Notes: a model not told the origin generated them from the sequence alone. 64,000 nucleotides of DNA from Hymenobacter terrestris (GCF_013377905.1 NZ_JABKAV010000001.1:1-64000), one strand, 5' to 3'. Counted from the stretch's first letter, positions 44,114-54,295 are shown. A program made the numbers and translations.

Positions 44114-44875
44114 ATGGCGGCACTTTCCCCCCAAACGCTCTTCACGGGCCAACAGCTTGTCTGGCTGCCCGAATGCGGCTCCACGAACTCGGAAGCACAA
44201 ACACTGATAGGCGAAAACCGGGCCACGGATGGCTGCTGCGTGGTTACCGACAAACAGACCGCCGGCCGCGGCCAGCGGGGCAACCAATGGGAGGCCGCGC
44301 CCGGCGAAAACCTGACGCTGTCGGTGGTTTGGAAGCCGGTTTTTCTTCCCGCCGCCGATCAGTTCCTGCTCAGCCAGACCGTAGCCCTGGCCCTGCACGA
44401 CTGGCTAAGCGCGCTGCTCGGCCCCACGCCCGCGCTCCGGGTGAAGTGGCCCAACGACCTGTATTACGGCGCGCAGAAGCTGGGTGGTATTCTCATCGAA
44501 AACACACTCAGCGGCGCAAAAATCCAGTATAGTGTTGTCGGTATTGGCCTCAATATCAATCAGCAGCAGTTTGGGATACCTACTGCCACCTCGCTTGGCT
44601 GCCTTACGGGCCGAACTTACCAGCTGGCCCCGCTGGCCGAGCGCCTGCTCGAATGCTTGGAGCGTCGCTACCTACAGTTGCGGGCGGGGCGGGTGCGCGA
44701 ATTGCGCACGGAATACCTGGCCGTACTCTACCGCTTTGGAGAAACGCACACTTACGAAACCGACGGCCAGCGCCTGCACGGCCGCATTGTAGGTCTGGAT
44801 GAAGCGGGCCGGCTGGCATTGGAAACCGGTGGGCAGGTACGCCATTTTGACCTGAAGCAGATTCGGTACGTGTAG
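44114..44875 (+). CDS. birA: Biotin-[acetyl-CoA carboxylase] ligase
   Basis: 253 residues. The biotinyl-AMP site GRGQRGNQWEAAPGENLTLSV and the KWPNDLYY motif, with KLGGILIEN, identify the catalytic domain. A small C-terminal SH3-like domain is present. No N-terminal HTH is present, so it is probably a plain ligase, not a repressor. It attaches biotin to AccB, linking it in function to accD. ATG 44114 is preferred to TTG 44078. Confidence 0.93.
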   Translation: MAALSPQTLFTGQQLVWLPECGSTNSEAQTLIGENRATDGCCVVTDKQTAGRGQRGNQWEAAPGENLTLSVVWKPVFLPAADQFLLSQTVALALHDWLSALLGPTPALRVKWPNDLYYGAQKLGGILIENTLSGAKIQYSVVGIGLNINQQQFGIPTATSLGCLTGRTYQLAPLAERLLECLERRYLQLRAGRVRELRTEYLAVLYRFGETHTYETDGQRLHGRIVGLDEAGRLALETGGQVRHFDLKQIRYV

Positions 44876-45148
44876 TGTGTTCTGACATAAGTCGGTCCAC
44901 GGCTATGCGTTAGGCAGCGCAGTAGATTATTTTTACGCAGCCATACGACTAAAAACCAACTATTTACGTACCTTGAGTCCCAAAGCGTTAAACCGTAGGC
45001 AACTTACATCCTCCAAGATGTATCTCCCCATTGCTTGCCAGCCCTGGCAGGGTGGGCACGGTAGTTGCAAATTACCGCTCTGGTTATCCGAAACACCTTT
45101 TTTCTGGTACCAGCTTGCCCCTCTTTCGCTATAGCTTTACTGAATGTC

Positions 45149-45556
45149 ATGAAATTTACGCCTCGCTTCTTCACCTTCCTATTTCTGCTGTTGTGGCAGT
45201 TGCCGCTGCTGGCGGCCGCCAGCTACGTACCGCGCACAGCGGCCGCCAAACAGGCCCCGGCGGCCGGGTTGCCCACGCTGGCCGCCCGCATGCTGACGCC
45301 TACGTTTTCGCTGGCTCCAAACCCGGCCCACGGTCAGGTCACGCTTTCGATGAGCCAGTTTGCCGTGGGCACCGAGTACCGGCTGCGCCTGAGCAATATC
45401 ATCGGCCGCGAGGTACGTACCGTGGCCCTGCGCCCCGAAGCAGCCGACCGTGGCATGGCCCTGAATCTGGCCGACCTGCCTTCCGGCATGTATTTCTACA
45501 GCCTGCTGCAGAACGATAAGGTGGTTTCGACTAAACGGCTGGTGCTGCAGAACTAG
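45149..45556 (+). CDS. Minimal T9SS type A sorting-domain protein
   Basis: 135 residues. A signal peptide (to about 24) and a short Ala-rich linker are followed directly by a T9SS sorting domain (SLAPNPAHGQVTLSM, LRLSNIIGREVRTV, LPSGMYFYSLLQNDKVVSTKRLVLQ). There is no room for a separate cargo domain, so the sorting domain is the protein. It could be a surface peptide, a decoy for the sortase, or the remains of a longer gene. No cargo gene is adjacent. Confidence 0.8.
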   Translation: MKFTPRFFTFLFLLLWQLPLLAAASYVPRTAAAKQAPAAGLPTLAARMLTPTFSLAPNPAHGQVTLSMSQFAVGTEYRLRLSNIIGREVRTVALRPEAADRGMALNLADLPSGMYFYSLLQNDKVVSTKRLVLQN

Positions 45557-45598
45557 GTTTGCCGAGTCTCCCCATCTATAACAAACTACTAAGCCCTC

Positions 45599-45621
45599 GC
45601 CCCTACCGGCGGGGGTTTTGT
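45599..45621 (+). terminator. Weak terminator-like hairpin
   Basis: CGCCCC...GGCGGGGG followed by TTTTGTGTTTT downstream of the T9SS protein. The stem is short. Confidence 0.45.
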
Positions 45622-45728
45622 GTTTTATGCTGGTTTGGTTTATCAGTCGCAGAAGGGTGAATACGGGAGTTGGTTGAAGCTGGGGCGGGCATTGGTTGAT
45701 TTGGGGAGGCGGCTCGATACTTATTGGC

Positions 45729-45736
45729 TACTTTTG
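45729..45736 (+). promoter_or_regulatory. Putative -7 box for the DUF2723 gene
   Basis: TACTTTTG is a full consensus match about 70 bases before the start. A TTTG at 45700 is slightly further upstream than usual. Confidence 0.45.
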
Positions 45737-45804
45737 AACTTTCGCTGACTGCTTTCCCGATTTCCCCGCCCTTTTGCAAGTGGCGGTCCTCTCTCACTAC
45801 CTAT

Positions 45805-48804
45805 ATGCGGAGTTACAAAAGCCTGAATAACCTCGTGGGCTGGCTGGTATTTACCCTGGCCACTGTCGTTTTCCTGATGACCCTGGAGCCCACGGCTTCG
45901 TTCTGGGACTGCGGCGAGTTCATTGCCTGCTCGTATAAGCTGCTGGTGCCGCACCCGCCCGGCGCGCCCACATTCCTGCTGCTGGGCCGACTGTTCTCCA
46001 TGCTTAGCTTCGGCGACGTAACCAAGGTATCGGTGCTGGTGAATGCGCTGTCGGCGCTCAGCTCCTCGTTCACGGTGTTGTTCCTGTTCTGGATCATCAC
46101 CATGATGGCCAAGAAGCTGGTGCTGCACCGCCCCGGCATGCACGACGACCGGCAGCTGGAGCCCACCTTCGGGCAGACGCTGCTGATTATGGGCGCAGGC
46201 GCCGTGGGTGCCTTGGCCTATGCTTTCTCCGATTCGTTCTGGTTCAATGCCGAGGAAGCCGAGGTATATGCCATGTCGTCGCTCTGCACGGCCGCCGTAG
46301 TGTGGCTGATGCTGAAGTGGGAAAACCGCGCCGACGAGTCGGATTCGGACCGTTGGCTGGTGCTCATTGCCTACGTTATCGGCCTGAGCATCGGGGTTCA
46401 CTTGCTCAACCTGCTGGCTATTCCGGCACTGGGCTTCATTTATTACTACCGTCGCACCCAAAACCCTACCATGTGGGGCGGGGTGGCTACGCTGGCCATC
46501 AGCAGCGTGATTGTGGGTTTGATTCTGGCCGGTATTATTCCGGGTCTGCCCACGCTGGCGGGCGCTTTCGAGGTGTTCTTCGTGAATACCGTGGGCCTGC
46601 CCTTCAACTGGGGCATCATCATCTTCCTGCTGCTATTTGTGGGCCTTATCTGGTTCGGATTCCGGCAGTCGTTTCAGCGGCGCAGCCGGCTGCTGAACAC
46701 GGTGATGCTGAGCTTCATGTTCATCCTGATCGGTTATTCGAGCTACCTGATTGTTCCTATCCGTAGCTCCTACCACCCCACCATCAACGAAAACAACCCC
46801 GAGGATGTGCTCTCGTTCGTGAGCTACCTCAAGCGCGAGCAGTACGGCGACCGGCCCCTGCTCTACGGCCCCCAACTGAATGCCCAGCCTACGGCCCAAA
46901 CGGACGGTGCGCCGCGCTACGTGCGCCAGGGCGACAAGTACGTGGTGGCCGAATACCGCCCGGTGCTGGAGTACCGCCCCGAGGATAAAATGCTTATTCC
47001 GCGCATTTACAGCCCCGACCCGCTGCACGTGTACAACTACCAGAAGTGGGTGGAGGGCATCAGCAAGGAAGTGAAGCCGACGATGGGCCAGAACTTGGCC
47101 TTCCTGTTCCGCTACCAGATGGGCCACATGTTCTGGCGCTACTTTATGTGGAACTACGTGGGCCGCGAAGGCGACCTGCAGCAGTCGGGCATCCTGTGGG
47201 GCAGCGCCGACGGCAACGGCCTGCCGGAGCGCGTGGCCGACAGCCCGGCCCGCAACGCCTTCTTCGCACTGCCTCTGATGCTCGGTTTACTGGGCCTGTT
47301 CTTCCACATCCGTCGTGACGGCCGCAACGCCTTCATTGTGGGCCTGCTATTCCTGTTCACGGGCCTAGCTATTGTGTTCTACCTCAACCAGCCACCCATC
47401 GAGCCCCGCGAGCGGGACTACACGTTTGCGGGCGCCACGTTTGCCTTCGCCATCTGGATTGGCCTGGGCGTGCTGGCACTGGCCGAACTACTGCAATCCG
47501 TTATTAAAGCCGATGCCACCCGGGCCGGCGTGGTAACCCTGGCGGGCCTAGTGGTACCTGGCCTTATGGTTACGCAGGGCTGGAACGACCACGACCGCTC
47601 GGACCGCTACCTGTCGGTTGATTCGGCCAAGAACCTGCTGAATTCCTGCGCCCCCAATGCCATCCTGTTCACCAACGGCGACAACGACACCTTCCCGCTC
47701 TGGTACGCCCAGGAAGTGGAGGGCGTGCGTACCGATGTGCGCGTGGCGGTGCTCAGCTACCTGAACACCGACTGGTACATCGACCAGATGAAGCGCCGTT
47801 CCTACAGGTCGGCCCCGCTGCCGGTTTCGATGGACAACAAAGACTACAAGCAGGGCACCAACGACTACCTGCCCTACGCCGAAAACCCGGCCGTACCCGC
47901 CGTGGATGTGCGCCAGTTTATGCAGCTGGTGAAGGCCAACAGCCCCCTGTTGCAGGTAAGCTACGGCGACGGCAAAAACATGCTCTCCTTCCCCTCGCGC
48001 AACTTCTACCTACCCGTTGATACGGCCGCCGTAGCCAAGTCGGGCATTATTCCGGCCGGGCGGCGCAAGCAGCTGGTGCCGCAAATGGACTGGAGCGTGG
48101 GCAAGAGCGCCATCGAAAAGAAAAGCCTGTTCATTCTCGATATTCTGGCCACCAACAACTGGGAGCGGCCAGTGTACTTTTCGAGCACTGTGGATTCGCG
48201 CGACTTTATGGGCCTGCAGCCCTACTTCCAGCTCGAAGGCATGGCCTACCGCATTCTGCCCGCCCGCAACCCCGACTACGACGCCAAAACCGGTGCCGCC
48301 GACGAAGGCTACGTGCAAACGGACCTGATGTACGAGAAGCTGATGAAGACCTTCGCCTACCGCGGCCTCGACAACGACGGTATTTTCTACGATGAAAACA
48401 ACTTGCGCTTCCCGGCCAACTACCGCGACAAATTCTCGCGCCTGGCCGACGCACTGCTGATCCAGGGCGACAAGGCGCGGGCCAAGCAGGTGCTCAACAA
48501 GGCGTTCGAGGTGATGCCCGACAAGGCTGTTCCCTACGACTACTATGTGCCCCAGTTCATTCCGGCGCTTATTGTGGTGGGCGAAACCCAGCGAGCCAAC
48601 GAAATCATGGATACCATGACCGACCGTGCCGAGCGGGGCCTGGCCTACTACAGCACCCACAATCAGGCGCTCTTCGACCAAGAATTCCAGACCTACCTGA
48701 TGACGCTCAACAGCATTGGCCGCGCCGCCGAGGAAATCGGCGACCAGAAACGGGCCGAGCGTGCCATTCGGCTGTTGCAGCAGTACTACAATCCGCGCCA
48801 ATAG
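45805..48804 (+). CDS. DUF2723 integral membrane protein (protein O-mannosyltransferase-like)
   Basis: 999 residues. About a dozen membrane helices occupy residues 1-590, starting with the DUF2723 signature EPTASFWDCGEFIACSYK...HPPGAP. A soluble C-terminal part includes NGDNDTFPLWYAQEVEGVR and YLVSLNTDWY-like LSYLNTDWY, then TPR-like helices. The fold is GT-C-like and homologues are thought to transfer sugars to exported proteins, but the reaction is not proven. ATG 45805 is preferred. Confidence 0.9.
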   Translation: MRSYKSLNNLVGWLVFTLATVVFLMTLEPTASFWDCGEFIACSYKLLVPHPPGAPTFLLLGRLFSMLSFGDVTKVSVLVNALSALSSSFTVLFLFWIITMMAKKLVLHRPGMHDDRQLEPTFGQTLLIMGAGAVGALAYAFSDSFWFNAEEAEVYAMSSLCTAAVVWLMLKWENRADESDSDRWLVLIAYVIGLSIGVHLLNLLAIPALGFIYYYRRTQNPTMWGGVATLAISSVIVGLILAGIIPGLPTLAGAFEVFFVNTVGLPFNWGIIIFLLLFVGLIWFGFRQSFQRRSRLLNTVMLSFMFILIGYSSYLIVPIRSSYHPTINENNPEDVLSFVSYLKREQYGDRPLLYGPQLNAQPTAQTDGAPRYVRQGDKYVVAEYRPVLEYRPEDKMLIPRIYSPDPLHVYNYQKWVEGISKEVKPTMGQNLAFLFRYQMGHMFWRYFMWNYVGREGDLQQSGILWGSADGNGLPERVADSPARNAFFALPLMLGLLGLFFHIRRDGRNAFIVGLLFLFTGLAIVFYLNQPPIEPRERDYTFAGATFAFAIWIGLGVLALAELLQSVIKADATRAGVVTLAGLVVPGLMVTQGWNDHDRSDRYLSVDSAKNLLNSCAPNAILFTNGDNDTFPLWYAQEVEGVRTDVRVAVLSYLNTDWYIDQMKRRSYRSAPLPVSMDNKDYKQGTNDYLPYAENPAVPAVDVRQFMQLVKANSPLLQVSYGDGKNMLSFPSRNFYLPVDTAAVAKSGIIPAGRRKQLVPQMDWSVGKSAIEKKSLFILDILATNNWERPVYFSSTVDSRDFMGLQPYFQLEGMAYRILPARNPDYDAKTGAADEGYVQTDLMYEKLMKTFAYRGLDNDGIFYDENNLRFPANYRDKFSRLADALLIQGDKARAKQVLNKAFEVMPDKAVPYDYYVPQFIPALIVVGETQRANEIMDTMTDRAERGLAYYSTHNQALFDQEFQTYLMTLNSIGRAAEEIGDQKRAERAIRLLQQYYNPRQ

Positions 48805-48824
48805 TGCACGATTTTTGAGCGCCG

Positions 48825-48855
48825 AAGCCGGCTCCGGGAACGGGGCCGGCTTTTT
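48825..48855 (+). terminator. Terminator of the DUF2723 gene
   Basis: AAGCCGGC/GCCGGCTT stem followed by TTTTT. Confidence 0.8.
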
Positions 48856-48924
48856 CGCGTAAAATTGAGCTATCTGAGCCTTCCTGCACGTCGCTCATCT
48901 ATCCACATTCTTGCATTCACAAGT

Positions 48925-50139
48925 ATGAGAAACCTGGCCTCCCTGCTATTGCTATTCCTGACGTTGCTTGCGGCGGGGCCGCTACAGGCCGCCCCGCGCC
49001 GCGACTTTGCCAACCAGTACCAGCCAGGGCGTACTGTTGAGGTAGACACCCGCCGCGAGGGCGACAGCCTACGGGTGTATCTGCAGTTTCCGAACCGCAG
49101 CGCGCAGCGGCGCCAAGTACCGCTGCGCGTGATGGGCTGGATTGATTTTGATGCCCGCAGGCCCCTTTGGCAGGACACCGTGCGCGGGGCCGCCCGCCGC
49201 CTGCGGACCGACGGCGATGTGGACCGCCTAAGCTTTACACTGCCGCTGACCCGCCTCGTATCGGGGCATGCACTGAGCATTGCCTTCGGAGAAGCCGAGG
49301 ATGCCATGAGCGGCGACGCGGCCTGGCTGCGCCTCACGCCGGAAAACCTCAACCGCAGCTTTATTTTTATCGATTCTCTGAGCCGGCCGCTGATGCGTCG
49401 CTACGTACGCGCCCAGGAGGTATTCGGGGTGGCTGCCTACGCCCCTGGCCAGGCCCTGAACGCCTACCGCTACCCGCTTAGCTCGCTGGCCGCTGCCCCG
49501 CCCATGGCTACCAGCAGCACCTTGGGCGAGCAGCCCCGCACGCTAGGCCTCCAGGATTCGGCCCGCTTCAATGCCGACCAGCTGCTACGGCTGCCCGCCG
49601 GTCTGTACCTGCTACGCCTGGGCAACCGGGGGCCAAGCCAGGGCTTGCTAGTAGAGGAAAACAACTTTCCGCAGCTCACTTCGGCCGATGAGCTGATTGC
49701 CCCGCTGATTTACGTTTCGACCTCGGAGGAACGACAGAAGCTTTTTGATGCACCCGACCCAAAGAAGGCGGTGGATTATTTATGGCTTGGTGTGGCCAGC
49801 GACGACCAGAATAAGGCCCGCCAGCTGATTCGCATGTTTTATAGCCGGGTAATAGCGGCCAGCCAGTTGTTCTCGGCCCACAAAGCCGGCTGGCTCACCG
49901 ACCGGGGCATGCTCTACCAAGTGTTGGGCGCCCCCGAAACTGTGTACCGTAGCGGCAACGAGGAGCGGTGGGTGTACCGCGGCTACCAAACCTTGAATGC
50001 CACCTTCGTCTTCCGCGCCAAACCCAGTATCTTTGCGCCTGACAACTACGAACTGGTGCGCCGTCCTGAGCATGAATTTCTCTGGTATGCCGCCGTGGAG
50101 CTATGGAGAAAAGGACTAATCGCCCAGCCCGGCCGGTAA
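48925..50139 (+). CDS. GWxTD domain-containing protein
   Basis: 404 residues. A signal peptide ends near LQAAPR. The domain-defining GWLTD lies late, in HKAGWLTDRGMLYQVLGAPE, with NEERWVY and FVFRAKPSIFAPDNYEL following. The middle is beta-rich. Family members occur near outer-membrane or peptidase systems but have no assigned activity. It overlaps the next gene by 37 bases. ATG 48925 begins the signal peptide. Confidence 0.87.
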   Translation: MRNLASLLLLFLTLLAAGPLQAAPRRDFANQYQPGRTVEVDTRREGDSLRVYLQFPNRSAQRRQVPLRVMGWIDFDARRPLWQDTVRGAARRLRTDGDVDRLSFTLPLTRLVSGHALSIAFGEAEDAMSGDAAWLRLTPENLNRSFIFIDSLSRPLMRRYVRAQEVFGVAAYAPGQALNAYRYPLSSLAAAPPMATSSTLGEQPRTLGLQDSARFNADQLLRLPAGLYLLRLGNRGPSQGLLVEENNFPQLTSADELIAPLIYVSTSEERQKLFDAPDPKKAVDYLWLGVASDDQNKARQLIRMFYSRVIAASQLFSAHKAGWLTDRGMLYQVLGAPETVYRSGNEERWVYRGYQTLNATFVFRAKPSIFAPDNYELVRRPEHEFLWYAAVELWRKGLIAQPGR

Positions 50140-51209
50140 CCGAACGCCGCCAATATTTCGACTCGCAGAACCGCCCCGTGCCCAACCGCCGCACCCCGCG
50201 CGAGGACCAGGGCCGCGACGGCAGCCGCTCCGACGAGGCCCCGCGCTTCGAGCGCAGCCGCGCCGAGGAAGGCCGAAACGATGAGCAGTTTGGCGAGCCC
50301 CGCCGCCGCGACGACGAGCAGCGCCCCGAAGGTCGGCGCGACGAGAACCGCCGAGAGGAAGGCCGCTGGAGTGAAGGTGGCAGCCGCGAGGAAGGCCGCC
50401 GTCCGTCTTCTTCCTCGTCCGACAAGCCGCGCTACCCCCACCGGCCACCCCAGGACCGCAGCATCGACATGATTTTCGGGTTGCGTCCGATTCTGGAGGC
50501 GCTGAGCGCGGGCCGCACGCTGGACAAGATATTCCTGCTGCGCGCCACCAAAAATTCCATGACCCAGGACATTAACGCCCTGGCTCGCGAGGCCAGTGTG
50601 CCCGTGTCGATGGTGCCGGTGGAAAAGCTCGACAACATCACCCGCAAAAACCACCAGGGTGCCGTAGCCTTCGTGTCGCCGATTGACTACATGCCGCTGG
50701 ACAACATTTTGGCCGGGCTGTACGAGGAAGGCAAAACGCCCTTGTTGCTGGTACTGGACCGGATTACCGACGTGCGCAACTTCGGCTCCATTGCCCGGAA
50801 TGCCGAGTGTTTAGGCGTGCACGCCATTGTAGTGCCCAGCCACGGCGCGGCCCAGATCAACGGCGACGCACTCAAAACCTCGGCCGGTGCCCTCAACCTG
50901 ATTCCGGTCTGCCGCGAGCACAACCTCAAGCAAACCCTCACATTCCTGCGCGAATCGGGCGTGCAGGTGGTGGCCTGTACCGAGAAGTCGGATGCCAGCC
51001 TAGAGGCTGAAACGGTGGACCTGACCGGCCCGCTGGCCATTCTAATGGGCTCGGAAGAAGACGGCATCAGCCCCGAATACCTGCGCCTAGCCGACCACAA
51101 GCTCCGCATTCCAATGGCCGGCCAGATCAGCTCCCTCAACGTATCGGTAGCCAGCGGCATTATGCTGTATGAAGTGCTCCGGCAGCGGCTTGGGGCAGTT
51201 AAGGAATAG
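50103..51209 (+). CDS. rlmB: 23S rRNA (guanosine-2'-O-)-methyltransferase family (RlmB-type, SPOUT)
   Basis: 368 residues. About 115 residues of Arg/Glu/Asp-rich, probably disordered N-terminus precede the SpoU substrate-binding domain (DMIFGLRPILEALSAGRTLDKIF). The SPOUT knot follows, with RNFGSIARNAE, LMGSEEDGIS and SSLNVSVASGIMLYE. The family methylates ribose in rRNA; RlmB is the closest match. The start lies 37 bases inside the GWxTD gene, so the two genes are probably translationally coupled. Confidence 0.9.
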   Translation: MEKRTNRPARPVTERRQYFDSQNRPVPNRRTPREDQGRDGSRSDEAPRFERSRAEEGRNDEQFGEPRRRDDEQRPEGRRDENRREEGRWSEGGSREEGRRPSSSSSDKPRYPHRPPQDRSIDMIFGLRPILEALSAGRTLDKIFLLRATKNSMTQDINALAREASVPVSMVPVEKLDNITRKNHQGAVAFVSPIDYMPLDNILAGLYEEGKTPLLLVLDRITDVRNFGSIARNAECLGVHAIVVPSHGAAQINGDALKTSAGALNLIPVCREHNLKQTLTFLRESGVQVVACTEKSDASLEAETVDLTGPLAILMGSEEDGISPEYLRLADHKLRIPMAGQISSLNVSVASGIMLYEVLRQRLGAVKE

Positions 51210-51229
51210 AAACCAAAAGTAAATAGCTG

Positions 51230-51281
51230 AAAAGTGGGCCATTCTACTACCTTTTTAGGAGGAGTAGAATGGCCCACTTTT
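51230..51281. terminator. 18-bp perfect hairpin between convergent genes
   Basis: AAAAGTGGGCCATTCTAC (51230-51247) pairs exactly with 51264-51281, with A/T tracts at the base for both strands. It lies between rlmB and the 51290 gene. Confidence 0.86.
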
Positions 51282-51289
51282 AGTTAAAA

Positions 51290-51664
51290 TCAAGACAGCA
51301 ACCCCGCCTGTTTAGCGGCAGCTAGTAGTTGGGGCGCGTTTTTGAGCGTGGCGGCCACGAAGCGCTTGCCCGACTCCTTTACCTCGTCGCGGCTTACGTC
51401 CCGCACTTCATCGCCCACGAACTCGCTTAACTGCCGAAAAGCCTCGCGTAGCGCTTGGTGCCGGGGTTGTTCGGCGTGTAGCTGCTGTTGCACCAGGGCC
51501 AGCTGCTCGCGGATTTTCTCGCGGCGCGAGCTGAATACCGAGTCGTGGCCCACATGGGGGCGAATGCGCTCGACCAGCTCCAACAGTGGGCGCAGGCGGT
51601 GGCTGGTGGCCAGGGCGGCATCTGCCAGGTGGTCGCGCTTGCGCAGGGGGGCGGAGTCGGGCAT
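51290..51664 (-). CDS. Helical protein of unknown function
   Basis: 124 residues, cytosolic, mostly charged helix ([40 protein letters not shown]). No signal, no membrane segment, no recognised family. Normal composition and a terminator at its end support it as a real gene. It is divergent from icd. Confidence 0.65.
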   Translation of the reverse strand: MPDSAPLRKRDHLADAALATSHRLRPLLELVERIRPHVGHDSVFSSRREKIREQLALVQQQLHAEQPRHQALREAFRQLSEFVGDEVRDVSRDEVKESGKRFVAATLKNAPQLLAAAKQAGLLS

Positions 51665-51844
51665 AAGAGCGGTGAGACGAGGATACTGATCGGGGCCAAA
51701 ATAAGCGAAAACCGGGCTTCGGATGCGTCATTGGGCCGGCTCCTGCGTATGGCCCTTAGCGGCCGGTGCCTATCTTATGGCCGCAAAGCCTGGCTGGCCT
51801 GGTCGGCTGGGCCCGTTTCCCATTCTCCCTTACCCCCCACCCCC

Positions 51845-53077
51845 ATGACTAAAATCAAGGTAGCCAATCCGGTAGTTGAACTCGACGGTGACGAGATGAC
51901 CCGCATCATCTGGAAATTCATCAAGGACAAGCTCATCACACCGTACCTCGACCTCGATATTAAGTACTACGATCTGGGCATCGAGTACCGCGACGAAACC
52001 AACGACCAGGTAACCATTGACGCTGCCAATGCCATCAAGCAGTACGGCGTGGGTATTAAGTGCGCCACCATCACCCCCGACGAGGAGCGTGTAGTAGAGT
52101 TCGGCCTCAAGCAGATGTGGAAGTCGCCGAACGGTACCATCCGTAATATTCTCGACGGCACCGTATTCCGCGAGCCGATTGTGATGAGCAACGTTCCCCG
52201 CCTCGTGCCCAACTGGACGGCTCCCATCTGCATCGGCCGCCACGCCTTCGGCGACCAGTACAAGGCTACCGATTTCGTAACCAAAGGCAAAGGCAAGCTC
52301 ACCATCAGCTTCCAGCCCGAAGACGGCGGCGAGGCGCAGTCGTTTGAGGTGTACAACTTCAAAGGCGACGGTGTGGCGCTAGCCATGTACAACACCGACG
52401 AATCCATCCGTGGTTTCGCGCACGCCTGCTTCAACCAAGCCTTGAGCAAGGGCTGGCCGTTGTACCTGAGCACCAAGAATACCATCCTAAAAAAGTATGA
52501 TGGCCGCTTCAAGGACATCTTCCAGGAGATTTTTGAGCAGGACTATACCGCCAAGTTCACAGAAGCCGGCATCACCTATGAGCATCGCCTGATTGATGAC
52601 ATGGTGGCCTCGGCCCTGAAATGGAACGGCAACTTCGTGTGGGCCTGCAAAAACTACGACGGCGACGTGCAGTCTGACACCGTAGCCCAGGGCTTCGGCT
52701 CGCTGGGTTTGATGACGTCGGTGCTGGTAACGCCCGACGGCGACACGATGGAGGCCGAGGCCGCCCACGGCACTGTAACGCGCCACTACCGCGACCATCA
52801 GAAAGGCAAGCCCACGAGCACCAACCCCATTGCCAGCATCTTCGCCTGGACGCGTGGCCTGGAGTTCCGCGGCAAGCTCGATAACAACCAAGAGCTCATC
52901 GACTTTTGCCACGCGCTGGAGCAGGTCTGCATCGAAACCGTGGAAAGCGGCAAGATGACCAAAGACCTGGCCGTCTGCATCCATGGCAACAAAGTAGAGC
53001 ACGGCCGCGACTACCTCTACACCGAGGAATTTCTGGCTGCCCTAGACGAGAACCTGAAAACGAAACTGGCTAAGTAG
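51845..53077 (+). CDS. icd: Isocitrate dehydrogenase (NADP+), eukaryote-like type
   Basis: 410 residues. It has the start and length of dimeric NADP-IDH of the eukaryotic class ([23 protein letters not shown]), with the substrate region [19 protein letters not shown] and the metal/NADP segments VASALKWNG and [17 protein letters not shown]. It oxidises isocitrate to 2-oxoglutarate in the TCA cycle and supplies NADPH. ATG 51845 gives the known start; the long frame upstream belongs to the divergent gene's strand. Its stop lies one base before a 39-bp hairpin. Confidence 0.95.
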   Translation: MTKIKVANPVVELDGDEMTRIIWKFIKDKLITPYLDLDIKYYDLGIEYRDETNDQVTIDAANAIKQYGVGIKCATITPDEERVVEFGLKQMWKSPNGTIRNILDGTVFREPIVMSNVPRLVPNWTAPICIGRHAFGDQYKATDFVTKGKGKLTISFQPEDGGEAQSFEVYNFKGDGVALAMYNTDESIRGFAHACFNQALSKGWPLYLSTKNTILKKYDGRFKDIFQEIFEQDYTAKFTEAGITYEHRLIDDMVASALKWNGNFVWACKNYDGDVQSDTVAQGFGSLGLMTSVLVTPDGDTMEAEAAHGTVTRHYRDHQKGKPTSTNPIASIFAWTRGLEFRGKLDNNQELIDFCHALEQVCIETVESGKMTKDLAVCIHGNKVEHGRDYLYTEEFLAALDENLKTKLAK

Positions 53078-53078
53078 G

Positions 53079-53167
53079 TTTTAGCGCTTGGTTATTAGCG
53101 CATAGAAAAGCCTGTTACCGGTGACGGATAACAGGCTTTTCTATGCGCTAATAACCAAGCGCTAAAA
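53079..53167. terminator. 39-bp perfect hairpin filling the gap between two stop codons
   Basis: The arms 53079-53117 and 53129-53167 are exact reverse complements around an 11-base apex. The element begins two bases after the icd stop and ends one base before the stop of the convergent guanylyltransferase gene. It contains AAAAGCCTGTTA/TAACAGGCTTTT, which can terminate both ways. Confidence 0.88.
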
Positions 53168-54295
53168 TCAATTATACCCGTTGCCCTTCTTCGATTTCAC
53201 GTCGGCCACAAAATCTTTAACGCGCTGCTCCTCGGTGCGCTTGCAGATAAGCAGCACGTTGTCGTATTCGGCCACGATGTAGCCTTCGAGGCCTTGCACA
53301 ACTACCAGGCGCTCGGGCGGGGTTTTGATAACGCACTCGCGGGTGTCGTAAAGCAGGGCGTTGCCGTCGACTACGTTCTCGTCGGCATCGTGCTGGCCCA
53401 TGCGGTGCAATGAGTCCCAGGTGCCCAGGTCGCTCCAGCCAAAGTCTGCCGGTAGCACGTACACGTTGTCGGCCTTTTCCATCACGCCATAATCGATGCT
53501 GATGTTGCGGCAGAGGCTGTAGGCGCGGGTGATGAACTCCTCCTCGGCGGGCGTGCCGAGCTGCTCGGCACCTTCGTCGAAGACCTCGGCAATATCGCTC
53601 AGGTACTGGTGGAAAGCCTGCACAATGGCATCAGCCCGCCACACAAACAGGCCCGAATTCCAGAGAAACTCGCCGCTACTCACAAACATCTGGGCCAGCT
53701 CGGTATTAGGCTTCTCAGTGAAAGTCTTCACCTTGCGCAGCTCCTTTGGAAACGAACCATCGGCGTGGCCGGGCATAGTTTGCACTTGCTCAGGCTGCAC
53801 CGCGTCATCGATGAACTGGATGTAGCCGTAGCCAGTATCGGGGCGCGAGGGCTGGATACCGAGCGTGATGAGCACGTTGTGGCTGCGGGCCCCATCGAGC
53901 GCGGTGCGGATGGTCGAGCGGAACTTCTCCTCGTGCATCACGGCGTGGTCGGCGGGCGTAACCACAACCACGGCCTCGGGGTCGAGGCGAGCAATGCGGT
54001 AGCTGGCGTAGGCGATGCAGGGAGCCGTGTTGCGGCCGATGGGCTCGCCCAGAATCTGGTTGGCAGCCAGCTCGGGCAAATGTTGCTGCACCAGCTCGAT
54101 ATAGTCGCGGTTGGTAACCACAAACACGTTTTCGGGCGGGCAAATACCCGCAAAACGGTCTACAGTAAGTTGCAGCATGGAGCGGCCCAGGCCCAGCACG
54201 TCATGGAACTGCTTGGGGTGATGGGTACGGCTGAACGGCCAGAAGCGGCTGCCAATGCCGCCGGCCATCACCACTAAGTAGGTATGTTGATCCAT
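53168..54295 (-). CDS. Mannose-1-phosphate guanylyltransferase
   Basis: 375 residues. The nucleotidyltransferase start VVMAGGIGSRFWPFSR carries the GGxGxRxxP signature, followed by HPKQFHDVL and EPIGRNTAPCIAYA. ADFGWSDLGTWDSL near the C-terminus is typical of GDP-mannose pyrophosphorylase. It makes GDP-mannose for surface glycans. It lacks the second isomerase domain of bifunctional ManC/CpsB. ATG 54295. Confidence 0.92.
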   Translation of the reverse strand: MDQHTYLVVMAGGIGSRFWPFSRTHHPKQFHDVLGLGRSMLQLTVDRFAGICPPENVFVVTNRDYIELVQQHLPELAANQILGEPIGRNTAPCIAYASYRIARLDPEAVVVVTPADHAVMHEEKFRSTIRTALDGARSHNVLITLGIQPSRPDTGYGYIQFIDDAVQPEQVQTMPGHADGSFPKELRKVKTFTEKPNTELAQMFVSSGEFLWNSGLFVWRADAIVQAFHQYLSDIAEVFDEGAEQLGTPAEEEFITRAYSLCRNISIDYGVMEKADNVYVLPADFGWSDLGTWDSLHRMGQHDADENVVDGNALLYDTRECVIKTPPERLVVVQGLEGYIVAEYDNVLLICKRTEEQRVKDFVADVKSKKGNGYN

